Part shown: positions 54,396-61,471 of the stretch, in pieces
How the letters are laid out: each line of letters opens with the position of its first letter
Numbering within the stretch: position 1 is the first letter of the stretch
NCBI GenBank assembly: GCA_944392985.1
Contig: CALXYL010000004.1
Location: 1-64,000, forward strand
DNA length: 64,000 bases
From: an uncultured Spirochaetaceae bacterium
GTDB lineage: Bacteria > Spirochaetota > Spirochaetia > Sphaerochaetales > Sphaerochaetaceae
Direction: 5' to 3'
Made by a program: the position numbers and the translations under genes
Notes under the pieces: model-generated
What the model saw: only the letters and a program-made list of their open reading frames with translations
Databases searched by the model: none
What the model was told of the DNA's origin: nothing

Positions 54396-55634
54396 ATGCC
54401 GAACAAACCGACCACGACAATTCGTATAGACCTTGATGACAAAGACAAGGCCAATAAGGTCTTCAAGGAGATTGGTGTCAATCTTTCATCAGCTGTTAAT
54501 GCCTTTCTGAAGGTTGTTATAAGGGAAGGGGGTATCCCGTTTCCCTTGGAAGTATCTAGCGAGGGGAAAGAGCATGTATCCAAGAATAGAACTTTGAATC
54601 GTGCTTTTATGAACAGGAAGGATGAGTTCTATACCATGTATGAAGATGTCGAGAAAGAAATGGTCCTACATGCAGATCAATTTGTTGGCAAAACCGTCTT
54701 ATGCAATTGTGACGACCCTTTCGAATCTGCTTTCTTCCGCTTCTTCGTCATCAATTTCAATAAACTGGGACTAGGCAGGTTGATATCCACATGCTATAGT
54801 CATTCGTCTTTTTCGAAATCTATAGGGACCTATCGCAATGCATACATAGCGGAAATAACCAGTGTGCCGAAAGAGTTTGATGCCGGCTGTGATGGGGCCT
54901 TGGACTTGAACGTATTATTCAATGTTGAAGGCAACAATCTCCGTTTTTTAGCAGGGGATGGAGACTTTCGTTCTTCGGAATGTCTTGAAATCCTTAAACG
55001 TGCGGATATTGTCTGTACCAATCCTCCCTTCAGCCTTTTCAGGGAATATATCAGCCTCCTGATTGAATACGGCAAATCCTTCATCATACTTGGCAATATG
55101 AATGCCGTGACCTGCAAGGAAGTATTTCCATTGTTCAGGGACAACAAGGTGTGGTATGGAGATTCTATCTCTTCTGGAGATAGAAAGTTTTTTGTGCCTG
55201 ACGACTATCCACTGGAAGCCTCAGGTTGCGGAATAGATGCTGCAGGTCGGCGATATATTCGAGTAAAGGGGGTGAGGTGGTTCACAAACCTAGAGACACC
55301 TGGCAGGCGTGTCCCACTCACCTTGACAAATACATATAATCCTGAGGAATATCCGAGCTACAGTAACTATAATGCTATCGAAGTCAGGAAGACTATGATG
55401 ATTCCAAAAGATTATACGGGGATTATGGGAGTGCCAATTACATTCCTTGATAAATATTGTCCGAGCCAGTTCCGGATATTGATGCTTGCAAATGGAAATG
55501 CTAGGACGAACAATTCGAGAGACATCCTTGATTCCGTGGGATATGTGCAGGATAAGTCTGACAGCGGTGGTGTATGCATGCTGGATGGGAAAATGACATA
55601 CGCAAGAATCCTGATCCAGAGGATAGACAAATGA
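54396..55634 (+). CDS. RelB/DinJ-like domain fused to EcoRI-type adenine methyltransferase
   Basis: 412 residues. Residues 1-55 (TTTIRIDLDDKDKANKVFKEIGVNLSSAVNAFLK) are a ribbon-helix-helix RelB/DinJ antitoxin-type domain. Residues about 65-412 match the EcoRI methylase family: VCTNPPFSLFREYI near 205 holds the catalytic NPPF, and GNMNAVTCKEVFPLF near 233 is diagnostic. It should methylate adenine, possibly in GAATTC-like sites. No RelE-type toxin gene is adjacent. ATGA overlap with the next gene. Confidence 0.85.
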   Translation: MPNKPTTTIRIDLDDKDKANKVFKEIGVNLSSAVNAFLKVVIREGGIPFPLEVSSEGKEHVSKNRTLNRAFMNRKDEFYTMYEDVEKEMVLHADQFVGKTVLCNCDDPFESAFFRFFVINFNKLGLGRLISTCYSHSSFSKSIGTYRNAYIAEITSVPKEFDAGCDGALDLNVLFNVEGNNLRFLAGDGDFRSSECLEILKRADIVCTNPPFSLFREYISLLIEYGKSFIILGNMNAVTCKEVFPLFRDNKVWYGDSISSGDRKFFVPDDYPLEASGCGIDAAGRRYIRVKGVRWFTNLETPGRRVPLTLTNTYNPEEYPSYSNYNAIEVRKTMMIPKDYTGIMGVPITFLDKYCPSQFRILMLANGNARTNNSRDILDSVGYVQDKSDSGGVCMLDGKMTYARILIQRIDK

Positions 55635-56473
55635 CTGGAAGCAAGTTGAGGGTTCCATGTACCTACCAGGGAGGGAAACAGAGGCTGGCCGGAGCTATTG
55701 TGGATGTTTTCTTTGCTGAAAACAAGATAGGGGCTGACACAAGGTTCTATGACTTGTGTTGTGGCTCTGGCGCAATCTCCATAGAGCTGGTCAATAGAGG
55801 GATTTCGCCCCAGAACATTTCGATGCTTGATATTAGTTCTTGGGGAGCCTTCTGGGCTGCTGTAGGCCATGGCACATTTGACATGGAGTTCTTCGACAGC
55901 ATACTCTCAGGTCTTCCGGATGATAAGCGTGAATACAAAAAACATCTTGAAGGGCTTGTGTCCAGTTCTTCATTGGTGCATGAAGCCGAGTTGTACCCGA
56001 TTCTGCAGGCAAACTCGTTTGGAGGAAAGCAGATTACCACCAAGAACGGGGAGTGGGATAATGCCTGTTTCAGGGATTACTGGGAACCGACGGCAAATAG
56101 CGTTCGAAGAAGCCCCGCAAACCCGATGCAGCCATCTCCAACGGAATTGAAAAGACGTGTTACTGCCATCGTCAGGGACATGGTTGGAGCCAACGGCATA
56201 AGGGGAGACATCATGTCCTTCTTCTCGTTTAATGTTGCTCCAGATTCAATAGTATATGTGGATCCTCCATATATGAATACCACGGGGTATTCCTATATGT
56301 TTAATATCAAAGATTTCATACAGGAATACAAAGCTGCTTTCCAGGCTCCTTTGTACATTTCGGAGAACGTGGCATTGGGACACAATGCCACCAAGCTTCA
56401 ACTTCATGGCGCAAATGGCGGTATCACGGGATCAAGAAAGAGCAAGCATGAAGAATGGCTCAGTCGTTTTTGA
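55631..56473 (+). CDS. D12-class adenine-specific DNA methyltransferase
   Basis: 280 residues from ATG 55631. The SAM-binding TYQGGKQRLAG near 11 and the catalytic VYVDPPYMNTTGYSY near 198 define the Dam/D12 group. FYDLCCGSGAISIEL near 40 is motif I. It is coupled to the EcoRI-type enzyme (ATGA). Two adenine methyltransferases in one locus suggest an asymmetric or two-strand target. The end overlaps the nuclease gene by 14 bp, tail to tail. Confidence 0.9.
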   Translation: MTGSKLRVPCTYQGGKQRLAGAIVDVFFAENKIGADTRFYDLCCGSGAISIELVNRGISPQNISMLDISSWGAFWAAVGHGTFDMEFFDSILSGLPDDKREYKKHLEGLVSSSSLVHEAELYPILQANSFGGKQITTKNGEWDNACFRDYWEPTANSVRRSPANPMQPSPTELKRRVTAIVRDMVGANGIRGDIMSFFSFNVAPDSIVYVDPPYMNTTGYSYMFNIKDFIQEYKAAFQAPLYISENVALGHNATKLQLHGANGGITGSRKSKHEEWLSRF

Positions 56474-57686
56474 TCAGGCCCATTATTTTTGCTGTGGTTG
56501 ATTGTCCATTATATGCCAGAATACTGGAAGCAGCCATGAAGTCGTCAAGCCTGGATGGATCGTAAACAGAAAGATAATAGTAGTTGTCGTCGACCCTACT
56601 GAAAGCCAGTATCTTTTGGACTAGAAACGGTGTGGATCCTGGGCATAGCTCTCTGAAAGTGGATGTTATCTCCTTGCCATCCTCATCAACACCTTTTATC
56701 TGAATTCGCCATGTGCCGTTTGCTTTTTCACCTTCGGGATACAGGATTGTGTTCCCCCTATAATCGACTCCTCGAAAATTCAGGGTTATATCCTTTCTTT
56801 GTGACTCGTCCATTGGGTCGAGCCCGAAGAATTCCACCGCCCCACGGATGAACTTGTTATCATTCATATCGAATACGGTTCCTGCCGGATTCCCTTTTTC
56901 CAGCAAAGATTTCTTTGAAAGATCAAGAATATTCCTTGAGCCGCCCGTCATCGCCCGCGATTCAATCCAGAATGTTTGCAGATTGTTTAAGGGGAGACTG
57001 ATATTAGGACTTGTTATCTTAACCATATTTGGTCGACTTGCCCTCTGATTGCCGACAGGATTGATGGCAGGTACATCTTTACCGAAGAGTTTAGGAGTTG
57101 ATGTACCCTCGTTTTTGCGTCTCAATACGATATCAAGCTCTCTGGAAACATAATTCTTGTTGAGAAGATCATCTATCTGCTCTTGATCGTTGATTGAAAG
57201 ACAAGAAGCCCCCAGTGAATTCAGTTGCCTGATATAATCAGTAAAGGCCTTGTCGAGATTGGAGACATCTATGTTCTGCTTGTCACCTTCTATCAATACG
57301 GAACTTTCGATGTTTGTCCAAAGCCCTCCTCCTGTAAGGTTGTTGGATCCGATTATGAAAACAATCCTGTCATTTCCCTTTAGACGATACAATTTAGGAT
57401 GGAAAGTCTGACGACCCTCTAAATGTACTACATGCAATGTATCAGTTGAATTGAAAAGGTTGGTCAACGCTTCATAGGATGTCCCATTAAGATCGACCCC
57501 AACATAGGCATTGATTACACCATGATTCGACCTGAAATCGTCAAGAACTTGCTTGAGATGCAGAACTCCACTGTTTTTCGCGAATGCAACAATGAAATCG
57601 AACGTATTGAAATCACCAGATTCCAATAACCCAATAAGCTTATCCCCTATATTCTTATTTCCAAAAGGCTGGTTTATTAGTTCCAT
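56460..57686 (-). CDS. PLD-family restriction endonuclease (NgoFVII-like)
   Basis: 408 residues. The phospholipase-D-type catalytic motif HPKLYRL...GSNNLTGGG (about 95-120) is present once, as in BfiI/NgoFVII-type enzymes that dimerise to form one active site. The C-terminal half (about 230-408) is a probable B3-like DNA-binding domain. Convergent placement with the two methyltransferase genes makes it the restriction partner. Its promoter is TTTACA-17-TACTAT. Confidence 0.85.
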   Translation of the reverse strand: MELINQPFGNKNIGDKLIGLLESGDFNTFDFIVAFAKNSGVLHLKQVLDDFRSNHGVINAYVGVDLNGTSYEALTNLFNSTDTLHVVHLEGRQTFHPKLYRLKGNDRIVFIIGSNNLTGGGLWTNIESSVLIEGDKQNIDVSNLDKAFTDYIRQLNSLGASCLSINDQEQIDDLLNKNYVSRELDIVLRRKNEGTSTPKLFGKDVPAINPVGNQRASRPNMVKITSPNISLPLNNLQTFWIESRAMTGGSRNILDLSKKSLLEKGNPAGTVFDMNDNKFIRGAVEFFGLDPMDESQRKDITLNFRGVDYRGNTILYPEGEKANGTWRIQIKGVDEDGKEITSTFRELCPGSTPFLVQKILAFSRVDDNYYYLSVYDPSRLDDFMAASSILAYNGQSTTAKIMGLIKND

Positions 57687-57708
57687 ACATCTGCCACCGG
57701 CTATTTCT

Positions 57709-57737
57709 ATAGTACAAGAGCGTATGGATATTGTAAA
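57709..57737 (-). promoter_or_regulatory. Promoter of the restriction nuclease gene
   Basis: TTTACA (57737-57732), 17 bp, TACTAT (57714-57709), located between the controller-like gene and the nuclease gene; the leader is about 22 nt with a weak SD. Confidence 0.6.
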
Positions 57738-57738
57738 T

Positions 57739-57942
57739 TCAGCTTTTCAGCTCCATGATGTCCCCGATATCGCAGCCCAGAACACGGCAGATCCTCTCTA
57801 GGATTTCCGTCGTAACGGTCTCGCCCTTTGTCAGCTTCGCAATGGTCGCCGAACTCAGGCCGGCCTTTTCTTCCAGATCCTTCTTCTTCATGTCTTTTTC
57901 CATGAGAAGCATCCAGAGCTTCTTGTAGTCGAAAGGCATCAT
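57739..57942 (-). CDS. Controller-type HTH protein (Xre family)
   Basis: 67 residues, almost only a Cro/C1-type HTH (MEKDMKKKDLEEKAGLSSATIAKLTKGETVTTEILERICRVLGCDIGDIM). It matches the size of restriction-modification C proteins. It sits just upstream of the nuclease gene on the same strand. AAGGAG precedes two adjacent ATGs (57942, 57939). Confidence 0.82.
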   Translation of the reverse strand: MMPFDYKKLWMLLMEKDMKKKDLEEKAGLSSATIAKLTKGETVTTEILERICRVLGCDIGDIMELKS

Positions 57943-58028
57943 ATCACTCCTTATTGAATATTACCCTATATGTATATCAGTCGCAATGAAGGTCTCTGAA
58001 AATAAATGAAAACTTTGCGTAAATAAAG

Positions 58029-58057
58029 TTTGACTTTGCGAACGTAAAGATTTATTA
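58029..58057 (+). promoter_or_regulatory. Promoter of the DIP1984 operon
   Basis: TTGACT (58029-58034), 17 bp, TATTAT (58052-58057), with the repeated string CTTTGCG(T/A)A around it (about 58013 and 58033). Confidence 0.68.
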
Positions 58058-58059
58058 TG

Positions 58060-58222
58060 CTGTTGAGGATGGATTTGATCCTCTATCCCAGGCCGGCTGG
58101 AGAAAAGCGTGCTGGGCAGGAGATTCGGAAAAGCCTCCTGCCGCACAACCTGGATGCTTCCGAAAGGAAGAGTCTTATCGACCGGATCCCATCGGGACCC
58201 GTGCAGAGCTCTCACAGGAGGC
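58060..58222 (+). ncRNA. Structured 5' leader (candidate riboregulator)
   Basis: About 165 nt between the promoter and the SD of the next gene can fold into a chain of stems: GAGGAT/ATCCTC; a long GTGC..GGCAGGAG / CTCCTGCC..GCAC stem (58109-58146); CTTCC-GAAA-GGAAG (58157-58170); and TCCC-ATC-GGGA (58187-58197 region). No protein frame uses it on the + strand. I match it to no known riboswitch or RNase P/SRP/6S RNA. It could sense a ligand or be an independent RNA. Confidence 0.5.
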
Positions 58223-58225
58223 TGG

Positions 58226-58477
58226 ATGCCTAACGGAATGGAAATGGTCAGGAATGAGAAGCTGATAAGGGAGGAAGCCCTTTGGATTGCCGACAAGCTG
58301 GATTGGGAGGTCCGGCAGGGGACGATGACCCAGGATGAAGCCGCGGTCATCATAAATGCCGTCGAGCCGCCCCTCTTCAGGGTGATAGCCAGATGGCAGA
58401 AGAACGTGATCTCCGACATGGAAGCCGTCGGCAGGATCAGGGAGATAAGAAAGGCGATCGACGTGCTCGCAAGGTAG
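58226..58477 (+). CDS. Small helical protein upstream of DIP1984 gene
   Basis: 83 residues from ATG 58226, with AGGAGG 5 nt upstream. Charged, helical (ALWIADKLDWEVRQGTMTQDEAAVIINAV). No family recognised. It ends 32 bp before the next gene and is in one operon with it. Confidence 0.6.
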   Translation: MPNGMEMVRNEKLIREEALWIADKLDWEVRQGTMTQDEAAVIINAVEPPLFRVIARWQKNVISDMEAVGRIREIRKAIDVLAR

Positions 58478-58509
58478 GAAGCGGGTATGGAATCAAGAAG
58501 GAGTGGCAG

Positions 58510-58965
58510 ATGAAACTTGCTGAGGCACTGCAGGAACGCGCGGATCTCAACCGGAAGATCGAACAGCTCAAGGTCCGGTTCAATGCGAATGCGCTTGTAC
58601 AGGAAGGCGAACAGCCGGCTGAGGATCCGGAGCAGCTCAAGGCTGAACTGGATGAAGCGATCGACAGGCTTGAATATTACATCGAGCGCATCAACATGAC
58701 GAACGCTGTCACGATGATCGATGGAAAGAGCGTGACAAGCCTCATCGCCCGCAGGGATGCGCTCTCGCTCAAGATCGAGGCATACAGGGAGATCGTCAGG
58801 GCTGCGAGCCAGACGACCACCAGAATGAGAGTCTCTGAGATCAGGATCAGGCCATCGATTCCTGTCCGCGAGTGGCAGAAGCAGATAGACCATCTGTCAA
58901 GGGTCCTTCGTGTGATAGACAACACCCTCCAGGAGAACAACTGGAAGACAGAGCTTATCATGTGA
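58510..58965 (+). CDS. DIP1984-family protein
   Basis: 151 residues, highly helical, starting MKLAEALQERADLNRKIEQLKVRF with the conserved pattern DIP1984 family proteins show; later segments include AITMTNAV and REWQKQIDHLSR-like helices. Coiled-coil propensity is high. Function unknown in the family. AAGGAG lies 6 nt before the ATG. Confidence 0.8.
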   Translation: MKLAEALQERADLNRKIEQLKVRFNANALVQEGEQPAEDPEQLKAELDEAIDRLEYYIERINMTNAVTMIDGKSVTSLIARRDALSLKIEAYREIVRAASQTTTRMRVSEIRIRPSIPVREWQKQIDHLSRVLRVIDNTLQENNWKTELIM

Positions 58966-59036
58966 TTTTTCTGAAAACGTAAGGTAGTGGGAAGCAGGGC
59001 GAGTATCGAGGTTTTTGGTATCCCTAAACCATCTCC

Positions 59037-59097
59037 GCACGATTCTGGGCAACACAGAAGGGCCTGTGTCTCCTTTATCGTAAAGCCCCGATCGTGC
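59037..59097 (+). ncRNA. Candidate three-way-junction RNA ahead of a small cargo gene
   Basis: GCACGAT..GGGC pairs with GCCC..ATCGTGC (59037-59050 with 59085-59097); inside, ACACAG/CTGTGT (59052-59069) and TTTA/TAAA (59074-59084) make two further stems. It lies in the 274-bp gap before the gene at 59240. Prediction by eye only. Confidence 0.38.
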
Positions 59098-59239
59098 ACA
59101 TGAGCATCGTAACTGATAATCGTCAACACCGGATACTGACTGCAAACACGAGGGAGGGCAAGGGGAATTTCAATATTTTTCGTCCAGAAGCTGTCCGAAA
59201 CCGGGACCTGGAGCGTATAGAATATAGGAGGTATCTCTT

Positions 59240-59596
59240 ATGTCAGAAAAATACGCAATCCCGGATCACATCCGCATCGTCAAAGCGGTATGTGTCGAAT
59301 TCGGCAACAACGACAACACATGGGTATGGTGCTATCTGGACGTGAAGGAGGCGCTCGCCAAGGCAAAGGAGCTTCTGATGAAGCTGGAGCCTGACGAGCG
59401 TCTTGTCGTCGGCACAGCCTACTGCGGTCAGTTCAGGAAGTCAGGCAAACTCTTCGAGCTCGTTCCTTCGGAGGACGATTTCGAGATCGGTGGAGTGAGG
59501 TACGGCGATTACAAGGAGGAACTTCTGAGGATTGAACCTGCAGACTTCTCCTGCTGGCCTGACGGTACGCCGGAACACATCTTCGGAGACATCTGA
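59240..59596 (+). CDS. Hypothetical cargo protein with duplicated tail
   Basis: 118 residues, soluble, no motif I recognise. An alpha-beta pattern with DVKEALAKAKELLMKLEPDERLVVG in the middle. TAGGAGG lies just upstream. Its last 15 or so codons and the following terminator reappear degenerated about 330 bp downstream. Confidence 0.6.
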   Translation: MSEKYAIPDHIRIVKAVCVEFGNNDNTWVWCYLDVKEALAKAKELLMKLEPDERLVVGTAYCGQFRKSGKLFELVPSEDDFEIGGVRYGDYKEELLRIEPADFSCWPDGTPEHIFGDI

Positions 59597-59610
59597 TGAT
59601 CCTATGAAGA

Positions 59611-59639
59611 AGGCCTGTCTCCATGATGGGGACGGGCCT
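59611..59639 (+). terminator. Terminator-like hairpin after the cargo gene
   Basis: AGGCCTGTCTCC / GGGGACGGGCCT, 12 pairs with two G-U, 5-nt loop. No T-run. A second, degenerate copy lies in the 59889-59980 repeat. Confidence 0.5.
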
Positions 59640-60011
59640 CCGTACGTCTGCGCCTGCCGATTGCGGAAGCCATCCGTATGCGAATCCGGTCCGCTTGTGG
59701 ATGCTCCAGAACAGCGGCTGAAATGGACTCAGATCAAGGCGGCTCTCTTCCAGCTGGGGTTTCTCGATGCCCGTCTCCATCTCGGCAATGAACTCGTCCA
59801 AGTACGGAGATTTCAAGTCGTACTTGGAATCTCCGTACTTAAATGCCATATCACATGTGATAAGACATCGAACCTGTGAGCTTTTCTAGCTTGACTGACG
59901 GCACACCCGAACACATCTTCGGTGGCATCTGATGATCTCATGGAGAAAGCCCACCTCCGGGATGGGGACAGGCCTTCGTAAGTAGAGAGGAGCTTCATGT
60001 TAGGAGGGATT
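59640..60011. other. Gene-free stretch between cargo and right end
   Basis: Apart from the duplicated tail (59889-59980) and a 13-bp inverted repeat AAGTACGGAGATT/AATCTCCGTACTT (59800-59812, 59828-59840), I see no gene. A minus-strand frame from 59849 has no SD and its second half is antisense to the cargo gene. Confidence 0.5.
59889..59980 (+). repeat. Degenerate duplicate of the cargo gene's 3' end and terminator
   Basis: Bases here match about 59555-59645: the same CTGACGG..CACACCNGAACACATCTTCGG..CATCTGATGAT string and a second hairpin with GATGGGGACAGGCC. It implies a tandem duplication with loss of the middle. Confidence 0.7.
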
Positions 60012-60016
60012 CCTTA

Positions 60017-60239
60017 AATAATAACGAGAAAGTTGTTTATGTGGGACATTCCTGTTTATCCAGTTTCCTTGAATGATAACGACAAAGTTGTCGATATACC
60101 CTCAGCTCAGGAATAACGACAAAGTTGTAGATGGCTGGAGACTCATTTACACGCTGAATAATGAGAAGAGTTGTAGATTTGAGATTCGGAAGTGGGGTAA
60201 ATAGTGCGAAATCATAACGACATGAGTTGTCGATTAGCA
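60017..60239. repeat. Right-end array of TnsB-type binding sites
   Basis: Five copies of AATAACGA(G/C)AAAGTTGT-type sites in the orientation opposite to the left-end copies, at about 60017, 60072, 60112, 60157 and 60212, the last ending at the terminus TTAGCA. Confidence 0.88.
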
Positions 60240-60244
60240 CTGTC
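60240..60244. repeat. Target-site duplication, right copy (CTGTC)
   Basis: Identical to 38805-38809. Confidence 0.88.
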
Positions 60245-60274
60245 ATCCTTCTTTGATTCCGGCCGAGCATCAGA

Positions 60275-60475
60275 TCATATGGAAAAACCCTGATCCACTG
60301 TTCCCTTGGTAAGGAAATCCGGTATGTATACATTCCGGATGCCGTCACGGGAGAAATCATGCCGGTCCATCGAGAGTATGTACTTGGGGAAATTATCCTT
60401 CACCGTTTCCAGTGCATGGAATTCCCTTTTCCTTGTATTCTCGTCCATCAGTGATGCAGTGACAAAGAAAATTGC
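60275..60475 (-). pseudogene. 3' remnant of a DUF4143 ATPase gene
   Basis: About 66 codons reading ...FFVTASLMDENTRKREF, HALETVKDNFPKYILSMDRHDFS, RDGIRNVYIPDFL match the C-terminus of AAA/DUF4143 ATP-binding proteins, ending at a TGA (60277-60275). A stop lies just upstream in frame and the rest of the gene is absent. The remnant starts at the darA terminator, so it was truncated before or independently of the transposon insertion. Confidence 0.72.
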
Positions 60476-60507
60476 GAAGTGAGCAATAAAACATGCTTAC
60501 TTCGCAA
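60472..60507 (-). terminator. Intrinsic terminator of the DarA-like gene
   Basis: TTGCGAAGTAAGCA-type 14-bp stem (one G-U pair) with an 8-nt loop; on the minus strand followed by TTTTCTTTG. Confidence 0.75.
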
Positions 60508-60548
60508 AATTCCTTACAAGTATCCTTGTTTGCGTTCTCCTGGGATTC

Positions 60549-60878
60549 TCAGAACTTCTGTGCCTTGTCTATATCGAGCACGAATACGACACAGCCGCCT
60601 GCAGGCACTTCCACCATGTTCGCTCCTGCGGGGTTGAACATCCTCATATCCGCGCCTGAGACAGGGCTGAGCTGCATCCTGTGGCCGGCATGCTTTTTGA
60701 GGACATCGAACACGGCATCGACTTTCTCGTCATCCGTGCCGATCAGCAGCGTTGTGTTCTTCGCTTTCAGGAATCCGCCCGTCGTTGAGAGTTTCGTGAC
60801 GAAGAAACCGCTCCTGTTGAGTTCCTGTACGGTATCTGTCTCGTCAGCAGTCTGTATGATCGCAAGAATGAGTTTCAT
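60549..60878 (-). CDS. darA: Cyclic-di-AMP receptor DarA/PstA-like (PII-like)
   Basis: 109 residues. MKLILAIIQTADETDTVQELNRSGFFVTKLSTTGGFLKAKNTTLLIGTDDEKVD carries the residues of the c-di-AMP-binding PII-like family (DUF970), with the GGFL and NTTLLIG segments lining the ligand site. It forms trimers that bind c-di-AMP; the output is unknown. Start 60878 has AAGGAG 7 nt upstream; an earlier Met at 60914 does not. Confidence 0.92.
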   Translation of the reverse strand: MKLILAIIQTADETDTVQELNRSGFFVTKLSTTGGFLKAKNTTLLIGTDDEKVDAVFDVLKKHAGHRMQLSPVSGADMRMFNPAGANMVEVPAGGCVVFVLDIDKAQKF

Positions 60879-60997
60879 TGGCGTCTCCTTTTCATATGAT
60901 GATACCACGCGCAATCAGGGGAAAGCAATATTTGGCGTGTTTTGGCTGCAGTATGCTATCTCTCCCGCTTTTCCATCCCTCGTGCGACGATTCTTCC

Positions 60998-61429
60998 ATG
61001 GAAAGGAAAACCATTGCAATGAGACTGTCCGCGGCCATCGTTATCTCAGCATTCCTCGTCACGCTGCTGACGCTCTTCTTCATAAGGCTCTCGGAAGCAG
61101 GAAGCGGCATCATTGAGGATATCTGGGATATGGCTATCGTCCTTGATGGCACGGAATGGGATACGGATAGGGAAGGGCGGAAGGTCTTTTCAGGAATCTT
61201 CGGAAGGGAGCTGGATGGGACGATGCATATTGAACGTACCGGTGACAGCACGATTCTCATCTCATTCCCATCAGCCGCTGCTTCAGCATTTCCCGGCGAT
61301 GGCTGCTTCTCAGCCTCCTTGGGAGGTGTTCGCTTCTCCATCAGCGCAAGCCGTGACCACAGCGGCGCGGCGACAGCCCTCTACATCATCTCAGGTGATG
61401 ATGTCATCACATTCTTCCCTTCTGTGTAA
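60998..61429 (+). CDS. Single-pass membrane hypothetical protein
   Basis: 143 residues. One membrane segment (about 11-30) and a Ser/Gly/Asp-rich outer domain (GTEWDTDREGRKVFSGIFGRELDG). No family recognised. A start at 61019 with AGGA further upstream is equally possible. Confidence 0.55.
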   Translation: MERKTIAMRLSAAIVISAFLVTLLTLFFIRLSEAGSGIIEDIWDMAIVLDGTEWDTDREGRKVFSGIFGRELDGTMHIERTGDSTILISFPSAAASAFPGDGCFSASLGGVRFSISASRDHSGAATALYIISGDDVITFFPSV

Positions 61430-61431
61430 GG

Positions 61432-61471
61432 TTGTTGCCCCTCCCGTTTCTGAGTAAACTACCTTCCTATG
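61432..61471 (+). promoter_or_regulatory. Promoter of the MATE gene (possibly leaderless)
   Basis: TTGTTG (61432-61437), 17 bp, TAAACT (61455-61460), eight bases, ATG at 61469. No SD. Confidence 0.5.

Larger units (their letters stand above)
38810..60239 (-). mobile_element. Tn7-like transposon, 21.43 kb, at tRNA-Ala(CGC)
   Basis: Left terminus TGTAGATCGACAACT (38810) and right terminus, read inward, TGCTAATCGACAACT (60239) are flanked by a perfect 5-bp duplication CTGTC (38805-38809 and 60240-60244). Both ends carry arrays of about 21-bp repeats pointing inward. Inside lie tniQ/tnsD, tnsA, tnsB, tnsC with intact catalytic motifs, an Xre regulator and about 14 kb of cargo. A 5-bp duplication, multi-site ends and the TnsA+TnsB pair define the Tn7 group. 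There is no tnsE, Cas gene or CRISPR array. Confidence 0.93.

Noticed and set aside
58060-58222. RNase P, SRP, 6S or a named riboswitch
   Set aside because: None of the conserved core strings of those RNAs is present; only stems were seen, so it is listed as an unknown leader.
57961-58893. 310-codon open frame on the minus strand
   Set aside because: It is antisense to two SD-preceded + strand genes and the structured leader, with no SD or family resemblance.
59800-59840. 13-bp inverted repeat as a terminator or attachment site
   Set aside because: No T-run, no adjacent gene end, and the transposon limits are already fixed elsewhere; left as an unexplained repeat.
59433-59849. 138-codon minus-strand frame beginning MAFKYGDSKYD
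   Set aside because: No SD; start region is made by a local inverted repeat and the second half is antisense to the cargo gene. A short decayed gene cannot be fully excluded.
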